Assembly (NCBI GenBank): GCA_004762155.1
Contig: SIHP01000001.1
Coordinates: 186,001 to 250,000 of the forward strand
Direction of reading: 5' to 3'
DNA: 64,000 nucleotides
From: Flavobacteriaceae bacterium
GTDB lineage: Bacteria; Bacteroidota; Bacteroidia; Flavobacteriales; Flavobacteriaceae
Shown here: positions 38,696 to 46,050 of the stretch, in pieces
Layout: each line of letters begins with the position of its first letter
Numbering within the stretch: the stretch's first letter is position 1
The notes under the pieces: generated by a model
Seen by the model: only the letters and a program-made list of their open reading frames with translations
Databases searched by the model: none
Told to the model about the DNA's origin: nothing
Made by a program: the position numbers and the translations under genes

Positions 38696-39519
38696 ATGAA
38701 TTTATTCTATGGCTCGAAGAACCATTTAGATTTGTACTTAAATGAAGATTGCAATTTGAGATGTTCTCATTGCTTTATTGGTGAAAAATTAGAAACAAAA
38801 AATAATATAAAATGGAATGATTATATCAATATTATTACAACTGCAAAAAAAGTGGAGCAACAAAAATAAGTCTACTTGGTGATGAACCTACTTTATATCC
38901 CAGAATTATTGATGCTGTCAAAGAAGGTTTCAAAATTGGGTACGGTAGTATTCAGTTAGTAACTAATGGTACTAAACCCTTAACTAAGTTTCTCAATGAA
39001 TATGATTACAATATAAATCTTTAATCGTTTTAAGTATAGACGGAATAGGTTCTGTTCATGAAATTGTGAGAGGTAAAAACTCTTTTGATAAGCTACGAAA
39101 TAATATTTCACTTGCAAAGTCATTGGGGTTAAAATTTAGAGAGGAAGTAGTATTTATCTCAAAAGAAATTACAATAAATTTTGATTCGAACTTCATTGAT
39201 AGAAACAAAATTACAAAAGAAAACAGTGCGTGTGTAATTAGAGATGAAAAGGGAGGAAACATAATGGTTTACCCAGACAAAAAAATCTTTAAGTGTTCCC
39301 TGATTTACGGGTTTTGACCTGAATAGTTATGAATATAAGGATTTGCATTTTCAAACTACAAAAAAAGATTATAGTGAAAATAGATTTTGTTCAGAGGGAT
39401 GTGCATGTCTCGCATCTGAATATATAGGAGATACTAATTACAGCGACAAGTTCGTAAAAATCTGTATTTATCAAAAAGAAACCATTAGAAACGGAAAAAT
39501 AAAGAAGGCGAAAGGCTAA
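38696..39519 (+). pseudogene. Radical SAM enzyme, frameshifted
   Basis: Joining three frames gives about 270 residues. Start at ATG 38696: MNLFYGSKNHLDLYLNEDC, then the [4Fe-4S]/SAM motif CNLRCSHC. The frame breaks at an A-run near 38850, continues as GATKISLLGDEPTLYPRIID and IQLVTNGTKPLTKF, breaks again near 39020, continues as SLIVLSIDGIGSVHEIVRG, and breaks once more near 39310 before FCSEGCACLASEY and KICIYQKE. The extra C-terminal cysteines suggest an auxiliary cluster as in SPASM-type enzymes. Three frameshifts make it non-functional unless there are sequencing errors. Substrate unknown. Confidence 0.85.
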
Positions 39520-39570
39520 CACTATATATAGCAAATTGGGCGGTTAGTGTTTAACCGAAAGGTTGTTGTC

Positions 39571-39690
39571 TATTTGCAAGGTCGCCAAATCTTTTGATTT
39601 TGCTTTAGAACAAGAAAAATTAAAACAAAATAAAAAGTTTTGGCTAATCGCTTAACCCGAAATTAAATGCTAATTTAATCCCGTACTAAC
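39571..39690 (+). repeat. Island repeat A
   Basis: Non-coding 120-base element that aligns with repeat B (40799-40921): TATTTGCAAGGTCGCCAAAT, a small hairpin GCCAAATC/GATTTTGC, an A-rich stretch and the end CCCGTACTAA, with matching internal distances. It lies downstream of both the radical-SAM pseudogene and the convergent hxlR-type gene. Confidence 0.7.
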
Positions 39691-39714
39691 AATAACTAAA
39701 ACGTTGTATGACAT

Positions 39715-40092
39715 TTAAGACAATCCGTTTACAAATTCACCTTTTTCATTTACAACTTGATTGCCCCACTTAGTAATTGACTCCAAAACAGGAATAAATG
39801 ATTTACCAAAGTCTGTTAAGCTATAAATAACTTTTATTGGTGGTTTTTTACCATAAACTGTTCTTGAAACTAAACCATTTTTTTCTAATTGTTTTAATTG
39901 TAAACTCAAAGTCATTTCGGTAACAGCAGACATTTCTCTACGAAGTTCACTAAATCTTTTTTTTCCATCAATTAAATGGTAAAGTATAACAGCTTTCCAC
40001 TTTCCTCCTACTAAATCCATTGTCAAACTAACGGAACAAGGATAAATTTTCCCTTTAAATTTAACGTAATCACTAATACATTCATCTTTCAT
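39715..40092 (-). CDS. HxlR-family transcriptional regulator
   Basis: 125-aa winged helix-turn-helix regulator. The HxlR core is clear: PCSVSLTMDLVGGKWKAVIL, DGKKRFSELRREM, LSLQLKQLEKNGLVSR and the wing PPIKVIYSLTDFG. Cys5 and Cys19 in the N-terminal arm are candidates for the thiol switch used by electrophile-sensing HxlR members (YodB, HypR). It diverges from a flavin oxidoreductase gene, the usual target of such regulators, and overlapping palindromes lie between them. Confidence 0.9.
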   Translation of the reverse strand: MKDECISDYVKFKGKIYPCSVSLTMDLVGGKWKAVILYHLIDGKKRFSELRREMSAVTEMTLSLQLKQLEKNGLVSRTVYGKKPPIKVIYSLTDFGKSFIPVLESITKWGNQVVNEKGEFVNGLS

Positions 40093-40130
40093 AACTTATT
40101 ATTCTAACCTATCTAAATTAATAGTTATTG

Positions 40131-40161
40131 CAAATGTAAAGTACTAATAATAGTTTTGCAA
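40131..40161 (-). promoter_or_regulatory. Promoter of the hxlR-type gene
   Basis: On the minus strand TTG (40161-40159), 20 bases, TACATTTG (40138-40131): a full match to the housekeeping consensus, 38 bases before the ATG. Confidence 0.7.
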
Positions 40162-40177
40162 CTATAATTATTATAGT
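40150..40177. promoter_or_regulatory. Overlapping palindromic operators between regulator and oxidoreductase
   Basis: ATAGTT-ttgc-AACTAT (40150-40165) and ACTATAAT-t-ATTATAGT (40161-40177) overlap each other and the -33 element of the regulator. A partial copy, ATAGTTATTGCAA, lies at 40121. They are good candidates for HxlR binding and would repress both divergent genes. Confidence 0.6.
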
Positions 40178-40191
40178 ATAAAAAAACAAAA

Positions 40192-40737
40192 ATGGCACTT
40201 ATTATTTTAGGACATCCGACTTTTGAAAAGTCATTTGCAAACAAAACTATTATTGAAGAACTAAAGAAAAGCGATTTAGATATAGAAATAAGAGATATTC
40301 AAAAACTATATCCAGATTACAATATTGACATAAAAGCAGAACAAGAAGCTTTATTGAAACATAAAACTATCATTTTCCAATATCCGTTTTATTGGTATAA
40401 TATGCCCGCAATTTTAAAGCATTGGTTTGATACGGTGCTAACTTATAAATTTGCATATGGAACAAACGGAGATAAGTTGAAAAACAAGAATTTTATACCC
40501 AGTTTTACGGTTGGTGCACCTGAAAAAGAATATCGAACATTAAGAGAACATCATTTCAGATTGAATGAATTCTGTAAAAATATGGAGCAAACAGCTTATT
40601 ACACTCAGATGAATTATATTGACCCAGTCTATTTTCACGGAACTTCATTAGTAGCTGGTTATACTGAAGAAGAAGTAAAGACCAAAGCGAAAAAGCATTC
40701 ACAGAGACTTATTCATCTAGTAGAAAAGCTTAAATAA
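40192..40737 (+). CDS. NAD(P)H-dependent flavin oxidoreductase (MdaB/KefF-like)
   Basis: 181-aa flavodoxin-like quinone reductase. LIILGHPTFEKSFANKTI (phosphate-binding start), IIFQYPFYWYNMPAILKHWFDTVLTYKFAYG and the active-site TVGAPEKEY are typical of the YwrO/KefF/MdaB group, which reduces quinones and other electrophiles with FMN. Its divergent HxlR regulator fits an electrophile-responsive detoxification pair. Downstream lies repeat B. Confidence 0.9.
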   Translation: MALIILGHPTFEKSFANKTIIEELKKSDLDIEIRDIQKLYPDYNIDIKAEQEALLKHKTIIFQYPFYWYNMPAILKHWFDTVLTYKFAYGTNGDKLKNKNFIPSFTVGAPEKEYRTLREHHFRLNEFCKNMEQTAYYTQMNYIDPVYFHGTSLVAGYTEEEVKTKAKKHSQRLIHLVEKLK

Positions 40738-40798
40738 AACGGCATACAACACCGGCTAAAATTAATACGGGTTTTGTTTCTTTCTCAAAGTTTTATGT

Positions 40799-40921
40799 AT
40801 ATTTACTAGGTCGCCAAATCCTTTTTGATTTGGCTTTGTAAAAGAAAATTAAAACCAATAAAAAAGACTTTGGCTTAATCCTTGTTCGAAAATCTTGTCG
40901 ATTTTCAACCCCGTACTAATC
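40799..40921 (+). repeat. Island repeat B
   Basis: About 123 bases, related to repeat A: TATTTACTAGGTCGCCAAAT, perfect small hairpin GCCAAATC-cttttt-GATTTGGC, a second hairpin GAAAATC-ttgtc-GATTTTC, and the end CCCGTACTAA. Outer sequence GGCTAAAATTAATACGGG (40754-40771) pairs imperfectly with CCCGTACTAATCCTAGCC (40910-40927), so the whole could fold into one long structure. Confidence 0.7.
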
Positions 40922-40974
40922 CTAGCCAATATATAAAATCACTCCTCAAAAAATAAAAATCAAGGAAAATGAAA

Positions 40975-41006
40975 TTTGCATATATATATACCGTAAGGTA
41001 TATTTG
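40975..41006 (+). promoter_or_regulatory. Promoter and operator of the TetR gene
   Basis: TTTG (40975-40978), 20 bases, TATATTTG (40999-41006) is a housekeeping promoter. The palindrome ATATACCGTAAGGTATAT (40986-41003) sits in the spacer and covers half the -7 box, so a bound repressor would block it. The box ends 4 bases before the ATG at 41011, so the mRNA may be leaderless. Confidence 0.8.
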
Positions 41007-41010
41007 CATT

Positions 41011-41601
41011 ATGATAAGGTCAGAAAGAACTAGACAATTAATAATTGAGAAAACAGCTTCTATATTCAATAAAAAAGGATATACAGGAACATATTTGTCT
41101 GATTTGACTAATGCTACTGGACTAACAAAAGGTAGTATTTATGGCAATTTTAAAGATAAAAACGAGGTCGCATTAGAAGCTTTTAAATACAATTACAAAT
41201 TTCAAACTAAACAAATATTAAATAAAATTGAAAAAGAAAATAATGCAATAAACAAATTAATTGCTTCCCTAAATCATTATAGAATATCATTTAAACCTAT
41301 TTTTAGTAATGGTGGTTGTGCTATATTAAATACAGCTGTAGATTCGGATGATGTAAATGATTTGTTATTTAAAGAAGTAATAAAAACAATTCACAATTGG
41401 CATCATAAAGTTACTTCTATTATCGAAGATGGAATCAATAGAAAAGAAATTGAAAATATTGATGTACATAGTTTTTCTTATAGAATGATTTCTCTGATTG
41501 AGGGTAGTATTCTATTGGCAAAAACATTGAACAAACCAGAAATTTTATTAAACAATATAGAATATCTAGAAAAAGAAATTCTTAATTTAAAACGAAAGTA
41601 A
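41011..41601 (+). CDS. TetR/AcrR family transcriptional repressor
   Basis: 196 aa from the ATG at 41011 (MIRSERTRQLIIEKTASIF); the open frame extends 42 bases further up but through the promoter. The N-terminal TetR helix-turn-helix (GYTGTYLSDLTNATGLTKGSIYGNFKDK without its full length repeated here) is followed by a helical ligand domain resembling TetR_C families with GGCAILNTAVDSDD. It is flanked by two exact reverse-complement copies of one operator, before itself and before the FabF-type gene, so it probably represses both and responds to an unknown ligand. Confidence 0.92.
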   Translation: MIRSERTRQLIIEKTASIFNKKGYTGTYLSDLTNATGLTKGSIYGNFKDKNEVALEAFKYNYKFQTKQILNKIEKENNAINKLIASLNHYRISFKPIFSNGGCAILNTAVDSDDVNDLLFKEVIKTIHNWHHKVTSIIEDGINRKEIENIDVHSFSYRMISLIEGSILLAKTLNKPEILLNNIEYLEKEILNLKRK

Positions 41602-41615
41602 AAAAAATTTAACCA

Positions 41616-41639
41616 TTCATATACCTTACGGTATATGAA
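41616..41639 (+). promoter_or_regulatory. Second TetR operator, upstream of the FabF-type gene
   Basis: TTCATATACC-ttac-GGTATATGAA, a 24-base palindrome. Its core ATATACCTTACGGTATAT (41619-41636) is the exact reverse complement of the core at 40986-41003. It ends 14 bases before the synthase ATG. Confidence 0.85.
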
Positions 41640-41653
41640 TATAATAGAAGAAT

Positions 41654-42901
41654 ATGAAAAAAGTAGTAATAACAGGATTAGGAGCAATTACACCTATTGG
41701 TAAAAATGTAAAAGAATATTGGGATAATTTATTAGAAGGAAAATCAGGAGCAAACAAAATAACACGTTTTAATACAACTAAATTTAAAACTAAATTTGCT
41801 TGTGAAATTAAAGACTATGAACCCCTTGACTACTTTGACCGCAAGGAAGCCAGAAGACTTGATAGATTCAGTCAATATGGATTAATATCTGCAAAAGAAG
41901 CAATTAGAGACGCTAAACTAGAATTTTCAAAATTAGACACGAATAGAATTGGTGTAATATTTTCAAGTGGAATAGGTGGATTTGAAACTATTGAAAAAGA
42001 AATTATAAATTATACAAATGGTGATTTTAATCCTCGTTTTAACCCATTTTTTATTCCTAAAATAATTTCCAACACTCTATCTGGTATGATATCAATTAAA
42101 CACGGGTTAAGAGGAGTGAATTATTGTCCTGTTACGGCTTGTGCATCATCCACACAAAGTATAATTCAATCTTTCAATTATATCAGATTAGGAAAAGCAG
42201 ACATTATAATTACAGGAGGTTCAGAAGCACCAATTACAGAATCATCAATTGGAGGATTTAACGCAATGAAAGCAATGTCTACAGATAATGAAAATTATAG
42301 TTCAGCCTCAAAACCATTTGATAAAAACAGAGATGGTTTTGTTGTTGGAGAAGGAGCCGGAGCATTAATTATAGAAAGTTTAGATTCAGCAGTAAAAAGA
42401 GGGGCTAAAATTTATGCAGAAATTGTTGGAGGTGGAGAAAGTTCTGATGCTTATCATATAACAGGTACACATCCTGAAGGACTTGGTGCATATTTAGCAA
42501 TGCAAAGCGGAATAAAAGAAGCCAATATTACACCAAATGAAATTGATTATATAAATGCACACGCAACATCTACAGGTGTAGGGGATTTATCTGAGATTAA
42601 AGCAATCGAAAAATTGTTTAAAACAAACATTGACAAAGTGCAAATTAGTGCATCTAAATCTATGACAGGACACTTATTAGGAGGAACAGGTGCTATTGAA
42701 GCAATATCGGCTTGTTTATCTGTTAAAACTGACTTAATTCCACCGACAATGAATACATCAGAAATCGATGATAATATTCCAAAAAAAATGAACCTGTCAT
42801 TAGGAAAAAAAACATCAAAAAAAATAAATTATGCTTTAAGTAACAGTTTTGGATTTGGAGGTCATTGTTCAGCTTTGATATTGAAAAAATACATTGGCTA
42901 A
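41654..42901 (+). CDS. Beta-ketoacyl-ACP synthase II (FabF type), solitary copy
   Basis: 415-aa condensing enzyme for fatty-acid elongation. The catalytic set Cys163 (TACASS), His303 (NAHATSTGVGD) and His340 (SMTGHLLGGTGA) falls at the same numbers as in Escherichia coli FabF, and GFGFGGH is kept, so it should be active. There is no ACP, ketoreductase or other lipid gene next to it. Its location in an island behind a TetR operator suggests an accessory or inhibitor-tolerant synthase rather than the housekeeping FabF; that is inference. Confidence 0.94.
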   Translation: MKKVVITGLGAITPIGKNVKEYWDNLLEGKSGANKITRFNTTKFKTKFACEIKDYEPLDYFDRKEARRLDRFSQYGLISAKEAIRDAKLEFSKLDTNRIGVIFSSGIGGFETIEKEIINYTNGDFNPRFNPFFIPKIISNTLSGMISIKHGLRGVNYCPVTACASSTQSIIQSFNYIRLGKADIIITGGSEAPITESSIGGFNAMKAMSTDNENYSSASKPFDKNRDGFVVGEGAGALIIESLDSAVKRGAKIYAEIVGGGESSDAYHITGTHPEGLGAYLAMQSGIKEANITPNEIDYINAHATSTGVGDLSEIKAIEKLFKTNIDKVQISASKSMTGHLLGGTGAIEAISACLSVKTDLIPPTMNTSEIDDNIPKKMNLSLGKKTSKKINYALSNSFGFGGHCSALILKKYIG

Positions 42902-43264
42902 TAATGGTAACCGTTGCGCAAGTCAAAAAAACTAAAATACACAACTTCAAATAAGCCTTTTTAAGGGCTTATTTTTTTATACTATACTTTTCTCCCAGAC
43001 AGTCTTTTTCTTCCATTCTTTATATTGAGTACATTTAATTTTATAAACTCTCACCAAAATCACCTTAAAAACGGGTTGTTTTTTCCTATGAGTACACCCC
43101 CCCCCTATAATACAAAACAAAATGAAAAAACATAAACGTATTCATGCTTTGTATTCGTCTGTAAGTTTTGATTTTATTGCGTTTTTGCGTTTTCGTTGCG
43201 TTTTCGTTGCGTTTTGAATACAATAAATACACTTTTTTCAAAAAGTTTGTTGTTAGTGTAGTTG
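42902..43264. other. Non-coding island segment
   Basis: About 360 bases with a terminator behind the synthase gene, a run of nine C (43097-43105) that stands out in this AT-rich DNA, and short tandem copies of an 11-base unit GCGTTTTCGTT (about 43178-43215). No gene seen. Similar low-complexity stretches often flank recombinase genes, but no function can be assigned. Confidence 0.6.
42949..42978 (+). terminator. Terminator of the FabF-type gene
   Basis: AAATAAGCC, 8-base loop, GGCTTATTT, T-run; 48 bases behind the stop codon. Confidence 0.8.
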
Positions 43265-43631
43265 TTAATCTAAAATACTGTCCAAATTTATTATTTCAGA
43301 GTTCATTATAGCTTCAACAGTATGAACATATATCATTGTTTCTCTAATATTAGAATGTGCCAATGTTTTCTGAAGGTTCTCAACTCTTCCTCCTTTAATA
43401 AAATAATTAGTAACAAAAGCATGTCTAGAAACATGAAATGTAAGATGCTTTTTGAGAACTTCCTTTTATACGTTGCTTTTTCTCGTCAAACTGTTTTGGC
43501 TTTACAAAAATATCTAAAGGTACTCTTTTACGCTTCCTATCTAAAAAAACATGTACATACATCGCACAATTTCCATCTTTCCTTATATAGTCCTTTTTAA
43601 GCGTTATTTTAGATGTTAACTTCCTACTCAT
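43265..43631 (-). pseudogene. Tyrosine recombinase (integrase) with internal deletion and frameshift
   Basis: The N-terminal part from ATG 43631 (MSRKLTSKITLKKDYIRKDG ... PLDIFVKPKQFDEKKQ) is an arm-type DNA-binding domain of Bacteroidota integrases. It then jumps, out of frame, to the C-terminal catalytic part: HLTFHVSRHAFVTNYFIKGG, LAHSNIRETMIYVHTVE and a stop at 43265. The SAM-like core-binding domain and box I arginine are gone, about 250 residues missing, while HxxR, the second His and Tyr of box II remain. It is inactive and lies 150 bases from the tRNA-Arg 3' end. Confidence 0.85.
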
Positions 43632-43720
43632 ATTAATTGGGAAGTTTGCTGGGTAGTTAATACTAGTTTATTGTATTTGCATCTGGGTATTAATCTTTTT
43701 AGACATCCTTCTAAAAGAAT

Positions 43721-43766
43721 AAAAGCGAAGACTTTACATCTTTTAAAATGTAACTTCTTCGCTTTC
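43721..43766 (-). terminator. Hairpin downstream of tRNA-Arg
   Basis: AAAAGCGAAGACTTTACAT and ATGTAACTTCTTCGCTTT form a long stem with one bulge. Read from the minus strand it follows the tRNA by 15 bases and ends in T-rich sequence. Confidence 0.7.
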
Positions 43767-43780
43767 GCTATTCTAATTTG

Positions 43781-43854
43781 TGACCACGGCAGGATTCAAA
43801 CCTGCAACCTCTTGAGCCGTAATCAAGTGCGCTATTCAGTTGCGCCACGTGGCC
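43781..43854 (-). tRNA. tRNA-Arg (anticodon ACG)
   Basis: 74-base cloverleaf: acceptor GGCCACG/CGTGGTC (one G-U), D-stem GCGC/GCGC, anticodon stem CTTGA/TCAAG with loop TTACGGC (anticodon ACG), T-stem GCAGG/CCTGC, discriminator A, no encoded CCA. The D-loop AACTGAATA has A at position 19 and the T-loop TTTGAAT has T at position 56, so the near-universal G19-C56 elbow pair is replaced by A19-U56. It is the insertion site of the adjacent island. Confidence 0.95.
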
Positions 43855-43900
43855 GTTTTGCGGGTGCAAATATACAACTATATTTCACATACAAAAACTA

Positions 43901-44125
43901 TTATGCAATTTCTTTTCTAAAATTTTCAATTATTGATTTTGCCTCTTTTAAATCTGAATCATATATAAACAATTCCGATGAACATTCTGTAGCTCCAAAA
44001 CCAGCTAATCTTCCAGATTCTTTAGTATCTTTAATTAACGATGGTATATTACTTTCATCTAATAAAAAAGCCAATCTATTAGTCAAAAGAGATGCACCTG
44101 TATATACTTTGATATGCTCTGCCAT
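43901..44125 (-). CDS. DUF2007 domain protein
   Basis: 74 aa, cytosolic. The pattern IKVYTGASLLTNRLAFLLDESNIPSLIKD ... ELFIYDSDLKEAKSIIENF is the DUF2007 'putative signal transducing protein' fold, a small ferredoxin-like domain. The conserved AGFGA stretch is present. Role unknown. Stand-alone gene directly upstream of the tRNA on the same strand. Confidence 0.88.
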   Translation of the reverse strand: MAEHIKVYTGASLLTNRLAFLLDESNIPSLIKDTKESGRLAGFGATECSSELFIYDSDLKEAKSIIENFRKEIA

Positions 44126-44250
44126 AATTTTATGTTTTAAATTAATATTTCATACTATTTAAAATAGCACCCTGTTTTACTAAATATAGTAATTATTTAT
44201 TAGAATACGAGGAGATTCATAGCTTACTCCTCGCATTTAACAATTCTTTA

Positions 44251-45588
44251 TTATTTCTTTTCCATCATTTTATTGGCTAAGTCAGCACCAATTAAAGACT
44301 GTAGCAAATTCCCACTATCGTTTCCTTTCTCTCCTCCTGAAATATATGTTTGCGGCAATTGCAAACTTTTTAATTCTCCTGCTACACCTACTGCTATTTT
44401 ATATTCCCATTCAGCTTTTTCCTGAGGTGTTAAACCTGCACTTACTAATTTTGCATTTTCATAATATTGAGCATCAGCAGCTACTTTTTTACTTTTAGCT
44501 TTATACTGTTCTACTTCAAATTGCTTTTTCTCTTTTATCAAATTAAATCCTGCTACTTTTGCTCTTGTTTCCGCTTCAATAGTTTGTTGAATTTGAATTT
44601 TCTCTAATCTAGCTCTCTCTTTTGCTTTCTCAGACTCTCCTTTAGCTACTTCTTTCTTAGCTCTATAATATTCTCGTTCTGCTTGTTGTTTTTCTAATTG
44701 TGTCTGTGCTACCTCATTTTTCTGTAAATCTAAACGCTCATCAAAAGAAGTTTCCCAATCAATACCTGTTACTTGGGCTTGATAAATTTTTAACCCATAT
44801 TGTTTTAAACTATTTGAATTATCTCTTGCTATATTTCCACTAGCATCTCTTTTGATTCTGAATTTCTTTTGCTTGCTTGATTTACCTACATTTATCTTTC
44901 TTACTGTCGTGGTATCTCCTACAATCTCTTTCTCGTTTTCTGCTTCATAATATTGCTCTACTTGATACATTCCATTTTCTAGTTGATCCCTAAAATAACG
45001 ATCAAAATCAGAAGCTTGACCTGAGATATAGTCCTGTGCATCCATTAATTTACAAGTGTTTTTGATTGCTGCATCAATATTTGGTAAAACCCTACCATAA
45101 ATCAATTTAGATTCACTTTTATTTCTGTCAGCCATATTCAAAAATACAGCTTCATCATTTATATTCACTCCCACAATAACAGAGGTACTTATTTCTGCTT
45201 TAATAGCATCACTAAATTCCCAACGCTGTGCTTTTCTATTGTAAATACCTTGTCCGTTTTTAGGTAGATCATCATTTGATACTACAATAATATCTTTAAT
45301 TGATGTTTCATAGGAAAGCGGTATGATTCTTCCCCACCATTTTAATTTTAATCCTTGTGTTGTAATCATTTTATCTCCACCTGTTATATATTGAACCGCA
45401 TAAGCAGTTCCTGCATCAGCATAAAAGAACATTCCATTTAAAAAAGCTATTAAAACACCAGATAATGCAATTTGTATACTCCGTTTGTTAGTAAACCAAT
45501 TTAAATATGTTTTGTTTTTTAGAATAGCTTTAAAAATTATAGTTCCTAAACCTGTTATTATTAATATAATCCCGATAAATATTAGCAT
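44251..45588 (-). CDS. SPFH/band-7 domain membrane protein
   Basis: 445 aa: two N-terminal membrane helices (about 2-20 and 40-60), then a band-7/SPFH domain (about 65-290) that contains an insertion with a Lys-rich segment, then a long coiled coil (about 290-390; Glu/Lys/Ala-rich, QLEKQQAEREYYRAKKEVAK) and a Gly-rich end. Such flotillin-like proteins oligomerise on membranes and organise domains or proteolysis. No NfeD or FtsH partner is adjacent. Confidence 0.88.
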   Translation of the reverse strand: MLIFIGIILIITGLGTIIFKAILKNKTYLNWFTNKRSIQIALSGVLIAFLNGMFFYADAGTAYAVQYITGGDKMITTQGLKLKWWGRIIPLSYETSIKDIIVVSNDDLPKNGQGIYNRKAQRWEFSDAIKAEISTSVIVGVNINDEAVFLNMADRNKSESKLIYGRVLPNIDAAIKNTCKLMDAQDYISGQASDFDRYFRDQLENGMYQVEQYYEAENEKEIVGDTTTVRKINVGKSSKQKKFRIKRDASGNIARDNSNSLKQYGLKIYQAQVTGIDWETSFDERLDLQKNEVAQTQLEKQQAEREYYRAKKEVAKGESEKAKERARLEKIQIQQTIEAETRAKVAGFNLIKEKKQFEVEQYKAKSKKVAADAQYYENAKLVSAGLTPQEKAEWEYKIAVGVAGELKSLQLPQTYISGGEKGNDSGNLLQSLIGADLANKMMEKK

Positions 45589-46050
45589 AATGTATATTTT
45601 ATTTTGTTAGTGCTTATAGTTAAAAGTTGTTGATAGTTGTAATTGCAGCTTCAAATAGTTTTAATATAATTAGTATCATTTTGGGTAGTTTTTTAGTTAA
45701 TAAAAGTTTTATTTCGATATCGTTTACCGAATATATGAGATAGAAATATGCTCACAAAAAGTATAATTAAATATTAATTGAATTAAGTTTACAATTAAAC
45801 CAAAAAAAACACATTCAACTACAAATAACAACACAAAAAGCTACATAGTCATTTCATAATAAAACAAAAAACCAATCAAAACAGATTATATGAAATAAAA
45901 TAAAGGTGTTTTTTTCAAGTTTTAAAAAAAGTAAAGGAAAATATATCTTTTAAGAGTCCTTTTTTATTGTTTTTATTTTTCCCTTCAATAAAAAAGACAT
46001 TTTTAAAACTTCAAAAAGAATCAACTATATTCGCACAAAAAATAAATTTT
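45589..46050. other. Intergenic region upstream of the antiporter
   Basis: About 460 bases. The frame upstream of the antiporter ATG is open but not protein-like. TATATTCG (46026-46033) is a one-mismatch -7 box 17 bases before the ATG at 46051. Nothing else recognised. Confidence 0.5.

Larger units (their letters stand above)
38497..43792. mobile_element. Decayed integrative element (genomic island) in tRNA-Arg
   Basis: A 5.3-kb segment bounded by direct repeats of the tRNA-Arg 3' end, with a tyrosine recombinase remnant 150 bases from the tRNA, the standard layout of tRNA-targeting integrative elements. Contents in order: radical-SAM pseudogene, repeat A, HxlR regulator and oxidoreductase, repeat B, TetR regulator and FabF-type synthase, recombinase pseudogene. 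Recombinase deletion and pseudogenes indicate it is no longer mobile by itself. The boundaries rest on a short repeat and so are tentative. Confidence 0.7.

Noticed and set aside
39571..40921. Repeats A and B as integron attC sites
   Set aside because: They are hairpin-rich and flank a module, but I do not find the RYYYAAC/GTRRRRY-type boxes and no integron integrase is present.
38497..43792. Anti-phage defence island
   Set aside because: No nuclease, helicase, toxin-antitoxin, restriction or other recognised defence domain is present; the cargo is metabolic and regulatory.
43671..44162. 163-codon frame running through the tRNA-Arg gene
   Set aside because: It crosses a well-formed tRNA and the antisense of DUF2007; no protein-like features.
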